Positions 24,675 through 28,538 of a stretch of DNA of 28,538 nt are shown piece after piece (within the stretch, counting starts at the first letter, position 1; each line of letters starts with the position of its first letter). Position numbers and translations under genes: made by a program. Under the pieces are notes generated by a model. The model did not search any database. It was not told where the DNA came from and worked only from the letters and a program-made list of their open reading frames with translations. Origin of the DNA: Clostridia bacterium (GTDB lineage Bacteria > Bacillota_A > Clostridia > TANB77 > CAG-508); contig JAFVGB010000033.1 of NCBI GenBank assembly GCA_017475185.1, positions 1 through 28,538 on the forward strand, written 5' to 3'.

Positions 24675-24923
24675 ATGTTCGGAATTAACAACTTGGAGAA
24701 ATTAAAGGCAAACAGCTTTGCAGGTCCGGTTTATCGGATTCCTGTAATCTATCTGGATTTTCTTGCAGAAAAAAACAAATATCCAGAAAGATTTGGCGGA
24801 GTAACTCTCGATTCAAAACATGACGGAAAATGCTACGCAGAAGTATCAATCAAGGATGTTCATCAGAGCGAAAAGGTTGCCCGCTACATATTCCAAACAT
24901 GTAGAGACAGCCGCATATGTTAA
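24675..24923 (+). CDS. Orphan small protein of unknown function, GC-richer than its surroundings
   Basis: An 82-residue protein I do not recognise. It starts MFGINNLEKLKANSF and contains PVYRIPVIYLDFLAEK, PERFGGVTLDSKHDGKCYAEVSI and a basic end with two Cys (QTCRDSRIC). It is slightly basic, with no signal peptide or transmembrane helix. It has a clear promoter (24612-24640), an RBS (GAAGGGAG) and a strong terminator (24944-24970), so it is probably a real monocistronic gene and not a shadow. Codons such as GTC, CGG, CTC, CGC and CCG are far commoner than in neighbours and G+C looks visibly higher, which suggests recent acquisition or special expression. Reading frame and ends are firm; function is not. 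Confidence 0.65.
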   Translation: MFGINNLEKLKANSFAGPVYRIPVIYLDFLAEKNKYPERFGGVTLDSKHDGKCYAEVSIKDVHQSEKVARYIFQTCRDSRIC

Positions 24924-24943
24924 TACTGTTCTCATTTAATCAC

Positions 24944-24970
24944 ACAGAGGGTGCTTCCCTCTGTTTTTTT
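24944..24970 (+). terminator. Terminator after the orphan small gene
   Basis: ACAGAGGG and CCCTCTGT form a perfect eight-base stem with loop TGCTT, followed by a run of seven T. This is an unambiguous intrinsic terminator on the plus strand. Confidence 0.92.
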
Positions 24971-24989
24971 ATTCCATAAAAAAGCACAA

Positions 24990-25020
24990 AAAAGATGCTT
25001 AATTGCTTAAGCATCTTTTA
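24990..25020 (-). terminator. Terminator after spoVG
   Basis: AAAAGATGCTTAA and TTAAGCATCTTTT form a perfect 13-base stem with loop TTGC. On the minus strand it is followed by a T-rich stretch; it lies six bases after the spoVG stop. The A/T ends make it symmetric, so it could also back up the small-gene terminator. Confidence 0.85.
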
Positions 25021-25024
25021 TTTA

Positions 25025-25327
25025 TTATTCAGCTACTTCATCATTATCAACAGCTGCTGCTGTTTCTTCTGGTTCTGGAGCATTTTCATATGCTTCAAAT
25101 ATAGCCTTTTCTATTTTTTCTCTTGTCTCTGGATTGATTGGGTGAGCTATATCTTTGTGTTCACCATTTAATCTTTTTTTGCTAGGCATAGCAATAAATA
25201 ATCCTTTTTGACTTTCGATAACTTTGATTTCATGAACTACGAATTCATTATCAAATGTAACTGAAGCAACTGCTTTCATTCTGCTTCCTGAATTTACTTT
25301 CTTTAAACGCACATCTGTAATTTGCAT
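25025..25327 (-). CDS. spoVG: Septation/sporulation regulator SpoVG
   Basis: A 100-residue SpoVG protein: a site-specific nucleic-acid-binding regulator, first found as a sporulation gene. The sequence [40 protein letters not shown] is cut here to its key words: [39 protein letters not shown] and [13 protein letters not shown] are the family blocks. The C-terminal tail is acidic and Ala/Glu-rich (about 84-100). The ATG at 25327 has GGAAGGCGGTG about seven bases upstream. It is monocistronic, divergent from murC. No clear sigma-H promoter could be read, only AT-rich sequence. Confidence 0.95.
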   Translation of the reverse strand: MQITDVRLKKVNSGSRMKAVASVTFDNEFVVHEIKVIESQKGLFIAMPSKKRLNGEHKDIAHPINPETREKIEKAIFEAYENAPEPEETAAAVDNDEVAE

Positions 25328-25617
25328 TCTAGAGCACCGCCTTCCAATGTTTTTTATGTTATTTTTTCATATGTATATATTTTCTACACATACTAATATA
25401 TTATTCATCAAAAAAATTTTTTTTCCTTCTTTTTTTTCCATTTTTTTAAAATTTTAATAGTTTAAAATTATTTTAAATAATCATCAAAATTTAACAATTA
25501 TTTATAAGCATAACAAATTTCATCTTGTATTAACTAGCCAACTATACTTTTGCAATTTTCGACATAACAAACTGAAATTCAGAACCGTCCCCATTTCCAT
25601 TTTTTTGAATAAAACTA
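25328..25617. other. spoVG-murC intergenic region
   Basis: This stretch holds the divergent upstream regions of spoVG and murC. It contains long A/T runs (around 25408-25450), a GAACCGTCCCCATTTCC segment (25582-25598) that resembles a common Firmicutes repeat end, and the murC promoter just beyond. I see no ORF, RNA gene or confident spoVG promoter. Confidence 0.6.
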
Positions 25618-25646
25618 TTGAAAAATGTGCATTATTTATATATAAT
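25618..25646 (+). promoter_or_regulatory. Sigma-A promoter of murC
   Basis: TTGAAA (25618-25623) and TATAAT (25641-25646) are 17 bases apart, about 55 bases ahead of the murC start at 25700. Confidence 0.85.
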
Positions 25647-25699
25647 GTAACAAGATATATTTTTTGGAATATATTTACCATAAAAGGAGAGTGTTTAAT

Positions 25700-27094
25700 T
25701 TGGCTAATTTAGAGGAATTAGAAAAATATAAAAAAATACATATGATTGGAATCGGTGGAGTAAGTATGAGTGGTATCGCCGAAATACTTAAACACTGGGG
25801 ATTTATAGTAACAGGATCTGATACTGCTCAATCAGAATATACAGATGATCTAATTTCACATGGTATCCCTGTTAAAATCGGACATGATATTGAAAGTGTT
25901 TCAAGAGCAGATTTAGTTGTATACACAGCAGCAATCAGCCAAGATGATCCAGAACTAGTAAAAGCAAGACAACTTTATATTCCAACAATTGAAAGAGGAG
26001 ATTTTTTAGGATTATTAACAAAAGTCTTTAATGATACAATTTGTGTTTCTGGAACACATGGAAAAACTACAACAACTTCAATGATTGCAAGTTGTTTTCT
26101 TGAAGGAAAACTTGATCCTACAATACAAGTAGGTGCTTTCTTCAATCAAATTAATGCAAATTATAGACTTGGAAACAGTGAATATTTTATTATAGAAGCA
26201 TGTGAGTACGTTGAAAGCTTTTTAAAATTCTACCCAAAAACAGAAATTATACTAAACATAGATAATGATCATTTAGATTATTTTAAAGACATGGAACACA
26301 TAATATTAGCTTTTAAAAAATATGTTAAATTATTGCCTGCAAATGGTTTATTAGTTATAAATAGTGATGATCCAAATTGTTCTACTTTATCAAAATGTAC
26401 AGAAGCCAAAACTATTACATTTGCTTTAAATAATCAAAATGCAAACTTTATCGCTCGTAATATTACTTTTAATAAAAATGGATTTCCTACTTTTGACGTA
26501 TATTATAACAATACATTTTATAAAACAATTTCACTTTCTGTTACAGGAATGCATAATGTTTTAAATGCACTTGCATGTATTGGTGTATGTCATACGTATG
26601 GATTAAATAAAGAACAAATTAAAAATGGGCTATTAAAATTTACAGGAGCTCATAGAAGATTTGAATATGTTGGTGAATTTGGAAACCATGTTAGCGTATT
26701 TGATGATTACGGACACCACCCTACTGAAATAAAAGCAACAGCTGTTGCAATGAAAAATAAAGCTTATAATAAGTCATGGGTAATATTCCAACCACATACT
26801 TACAGTAGAACAAAAAACTTACTAACTGATTTTGCAAAAGCTTTAACCTTATTTGATAACATCATTATTACAGATATATATGCTGCTAGAGAAAAGAACA
26901 TATACAACATAAGTTCAAAAGATTTAGTTGATGAAATTCAAAAATTAGGAAGAAAAGCTTACTACATTTCTGATTTTAACGAAATAGCAAGCTTTGTAAA
27001 ATCTCACGTACTTAATAATGATTTAGTGTTAACACTTGGTGCTGGAACTGTAAGTAATATTAAAGATTTACTTGTAGAAAAAAAAGAGGATTAA
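25700..27094 (+). CDS. murC: UDP-N-acetylmuramate--L-alanine ligase MurC
   Basis: MurC adds L-alanine to UDP-MurNAc with ATP, the first amino-acid step of peptidoglycan precursor synthesis in the cytosol. The 464-residue protein shows an N-terminal Rossmann block IHMIGIGGVSMSGIAEIL, the ATP loop SGTHGKTTTTSM (about 126-137), the ACEYVESFL and LNIDNDHLDYF blocks of the Mur ligase centre, and FDDYGHHPTEI in the C-terminal domain. Length is normal. I use the TTG at 25700, ten bases after AAAGGAG; the frame is open to 25664 but those residues overlap the RBS. The gene is monocistronic, with promoter and bidirectional terminator. Confidence 0.95.
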   Translation: MANLEELEKYKKIHMIGIGGVSMSGIAEILKHWGFIVTGSDTAQSEYTDDLISHGIPVKIGHDIESVSRADLVVYTAAISQDDPELVKARQLYIPTIERGDFLGLLTKVFNDTICVSGTHGKTTTTSMIASCFLEGKLDPTIQVGAFFNQINANYRLGNSEYFIIEACEYVESFLKFYPKTEIILNIDNDHLDYFKDMEHIILAFKKYVKLLPANGLLVINSDDPNCSTLSKCTEAKTITFALNNQNANFIARNITFNKNGFPTFDVYYNNTFYKTISLSVTGMHNVLNALACIGVCHTYGLNKEQIKNGLLKFTGAHRRFEYVGEFGNHVSVFDDYGHHPTEIKATAVAMKNKAYNKSWVIFQPHTYSRTKNLLTDFAKALTLFDNIIITDIYAAREKNIYNISSKDLVDEIQKLGRKAYYISDFNEIASFVKSHVLNNDLVLTLGAGTVSNIKDLLVEKKED

Positions 27095-27097
27095 TAA

Positions 27098-27142
27098 AAA
27101 AATACACCTTACAAAGTCATACTTTGTAAGGTGTATTTTTTA
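27098..27142. terminator. Bidirectional terminator between murC and the transglutaminase-like gene
   Basis: A perfect 19-base stem, AAAAATACACCTTACAAAG with its complement, loop TCATA, flanked by A and T runs. It ends murC on the plus strand and, because of its symmetry, the convergent transglutaminase-like gene, whose stop overlaps its right arm. Confidence 0.92.
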
Positions 27143-28243
27143 TTTTATATCCTCTGTTGATAATTCAGGATATATAAATTCTAATCCTTCTTTTGTTATT
27201 TTTCCGTTTGTTTTATGATCTTTATTCATGGTATTACTTCCTTTTAAGAAATATTTATATCTAATTTCTTCATCAACTCTACCATTTCCTATAATAATTG
27301 GATCATCCCAAGTTACATCTATAGCATACCAATTATTCTTTATATAAACATAATTCCATGCATGTCTTTCACTATTTCCTTCACTATCAACAGCTGTTCC
27401 AGAGACTAATACACATGGTATATTTAATTCATCTAATAAATATTTATATGTTCTAGCATATCCTTCGCAAACAACATTTTTATCTACTAAACAACCATAA
27501 ATATTTGAATTATTTTCGCTATTCATAACATCATATTTTACATTTTCTACAATCCAGTTATGAATATATTTCATTTTTTCATAATTATTTCCAGTTGCAT
27601 TTTTTATTATATTATTTTTTTCACTTTCTACTTTTTTTATTGCATTATCTACTTCTTCTTTACTATCAAATTCGTCTATAAAATAATTAGAATTATTTCC
27701 TTTTCCTATCGCAAATTCATAATTAGTATTTGAACCTTTTGTTGTCATTTTGGTAACTAAACAAACTTTACTACTGTCTAAATAAAAATACTCAGATTTA
27801 TCAGTCATAAATGCATCCCATGCAGCTTGGAATTCCTTTGCTATATAATCTTTTCCACCAACATTACTTTTAGCATCTTCATTTAAACTTGCAGGTAATG
27901 GAATATTATCTTCTCCATTTTTTAACTTTTCTACATTATTTTCGATTGATACATATATTTTTTTAGCTGTATCACTTAATTGTTGATAGTAATAATATCT
28001 TTGAGCTTCAGTTAATTCTTCCTTTTCTGGAAATTCTAAGTTATCGTCACCATTTCTCTTTACACCGTTCATTTCATCAAGATATGCTTGCATTTTTTCA
28101 GCAGCATCATTTACGCTATTTTGTAATTTTACGGGATCCATACTATATAAAACAAGGATTGTTATTACGAAAGCAAGTATTGCAACTATAATCAATCCTA
28201 AAATACAACCACAACCACTTTTTTTTCTGTTTTCTTTTTCCAT
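27140..28243 (-). CDS. Membrane-anchored transglutaminase-like protein
   Basis: A 367-residue protein with a single N-terminal membrane segment (about 13-35, CILGLIIVAILAFVITILVLY) and an outside C-terminal transglutaminase-like domain. The triad is complete: Cys259 in NVVCEGYARTYKYLL, His294 in RHAWNYVYI and Asp309 in AIDVTWDDP. A helical spacer (~40-225) precedes it. Such proteins act on wall or surface proteins as peptidases or cross-linkers; the substrate is unknown. The ATG at 28243 is preceded by GGAG; in-frame ATGs further upstream overlap that site or have no RBS. A plausible promoter is at 28264-28292. It lies between convergent murC and spoIVB, which is on the same strand and upstream. 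It is distinct from the cytoplasmic protein at 16396-17139. Confidence 0.8.
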   Translation of the reverse strand: MEKENRKKSGCGCILGLIIVAILAFVITILVLYSMDPVKLQNSVNDAAEKMQAYLDEMNGVKRNGDDNLEFPEKEELTEAQRYYYYQQLSDTAKKIYVSIENNVEKLKNGEDNIPLPASLNEDAKSNVGGKDYIAKEFQAAWDAFMTDKSEYFYLDSSKVCLVTKMTTKGSNTNYEFAIGKGNNSNYFIDEFDSKEEVDNAIKKVESEKNNIIKNATGNNYEKMKYIHNWIVENVKYDVMNSENNSNIYGCLVDKNVVCEGYARTYKYLLDELNIPCVLVSGTAVDSEGNSERHAWNYVYIKNNWYAIDVTWDDPIIIGNGRVDEEIRYKYFLKGSNTMNKDHKTNGKITKEGLEFIYPELSTEDIK

Positions 28244-28263
28244 TAAACTCATCTCCATAATAT

Positions 28264-28292
28264 ATTTTAACATTTTGAAGATAATGTGTCTA
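28264..28292 (-). promoter_or_regulatory. Possible promoter of the transglutaminase-like gene
   Basis: TAGACA (28287-28292) and TAAAAT (28264-28269) are 17 bases apart on the minus strand, about 20 bases ahead of the start at 28243. Confidence 0.6.
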
Positions 28293-28315
28293 TATTTATT
28301 TTTTATTTTAATACA

Positions 28316-28538
28316 TTAATTTACTTCTCTCATTTGTTTTATCATCATATCAGCAAACACTCCATATCCTTGAGTTGGATTTTGAACCAATACATGAGTA
28401 ACTGCCCCTACGAACCTATCGTTTTGAATAATTGGAGACCCACTCATTCCTTGAATTATTCCTCCGCGTTTTTTCAATTAATCTATTATCAGTTACCTTT
28501 ATTAGCATACTTTTATTATCATAATTATTACTAACATA
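28316..28538 (-). pseudogene. spoIVB: SpoIVB S55 peptidase, C-terminal part with a one-base frameshift
   Basis: The 3' end of spoIVB, cut by the window edge. On the minus strand one frame reads [23 protein letters not shown], given here only as its end VTDNRLIEK, and another continues [19 protein letters not shown] and ends ...[17 protein letters not shown]. These join as the SpoIVB end, with the catalytic Ser in MSGSP. Between them an extra base shifts the frame, at or near the run of six T's at 28469-28474 (six A on the coding strand); one base less restores the frame as EK(R/T)GGIIQG. SpoIVB is the forespore signalling protease that activates SpoIVFB and pro-sigma-K. The break may be a real lesion, programmed slippage or a sequencing/assembly error; the homopolymer favours the last. 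The N-terminal half is outside the window. Confidence 0.8.

Noticed and set aside
25328..25500. Sigma-H promoter for spoVG
   Set aside because: No segment matched both boxes with convincing spacing in this AT-rich stretch.

Overview
The window is AT-rich, low-GC DNA from an endospore-forming Firmicute, most likely an uncultured gut-type clostridium. The evidence is A+T-rich codon use, strong AGGAGG-type ribosome binding sites, spoVG and a spoIVB end, the rimP-nusA-ylxR-infB-rbfA-nrnA-truB operon, and mutS2. UUG and GUG starts behind good Shine-Dalgarno sites are frequent. No phage, CRISPR array, tRNA or rRNA was seen.

Layout. (1) 1-234 is the 3' end of prmC, closed by a terminator. (2) 294-3827 (minus) is an envelope-type cluster: a GT8 glycosyltransferase, a GT8-PlsC fusion and a stand-alone PlsC-like acyltransferase, behind a near-consensus promoter. 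(3) 3958-11871 (minus) is the translation/transcription operon from rimP to truB, lacking ylxQ and with no ribF after truB. It contains two homologous ~160-nt imperfect palindromes (4918-5076 and 6520-6681), each just after a stop codon. Their arms differ in sequence between copies yet remain complementary. (4) 12092-14455 (plus) is mutS2, divergent from rimP. (5) 14526-19870 (minus) is a four-gene operon: asnB, a HAD-like protein, a transglutaminase-like protein and a second asnB. (6) 20038-24474 (minus) holds a membrane-anchored protein with two beta-rich repeats and a heterodimeric ABC exporter with one degenerate ATP site, preceded by a possible attenuator. (7) 24675-24923 (plus) is a GC-richer orphan small gene with its own promoter and terminator. 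(8) 25025-27094 has divergent spoVG and murC. (9) 27140-28538 (minus) has a membrane-anchored transglutaminase-like protein and the 3' part of spoIVB, which carries a one-base frameshift.

How the genes work together. The central operon makes ribosome-assembly and translation factors (RimP, RbfA, IF2, TruB), a transcription factor (NusA), an RNA-binding protein (YlxR) and an RNA-turnover enzyme (NrnA). The two flanking minus-strand clusters look like envelope or lipid glycosylation (GT8/PlsC) and amide chemistry plus peptide/protein processing (AsnB/HAD/transglutaminase-like). The best candidates for something undescribed are the paired covarying palindromes, the GT8-PlsC fusion, the AsnB-HAD-TGase-AsnB operon and the orphan small gene.
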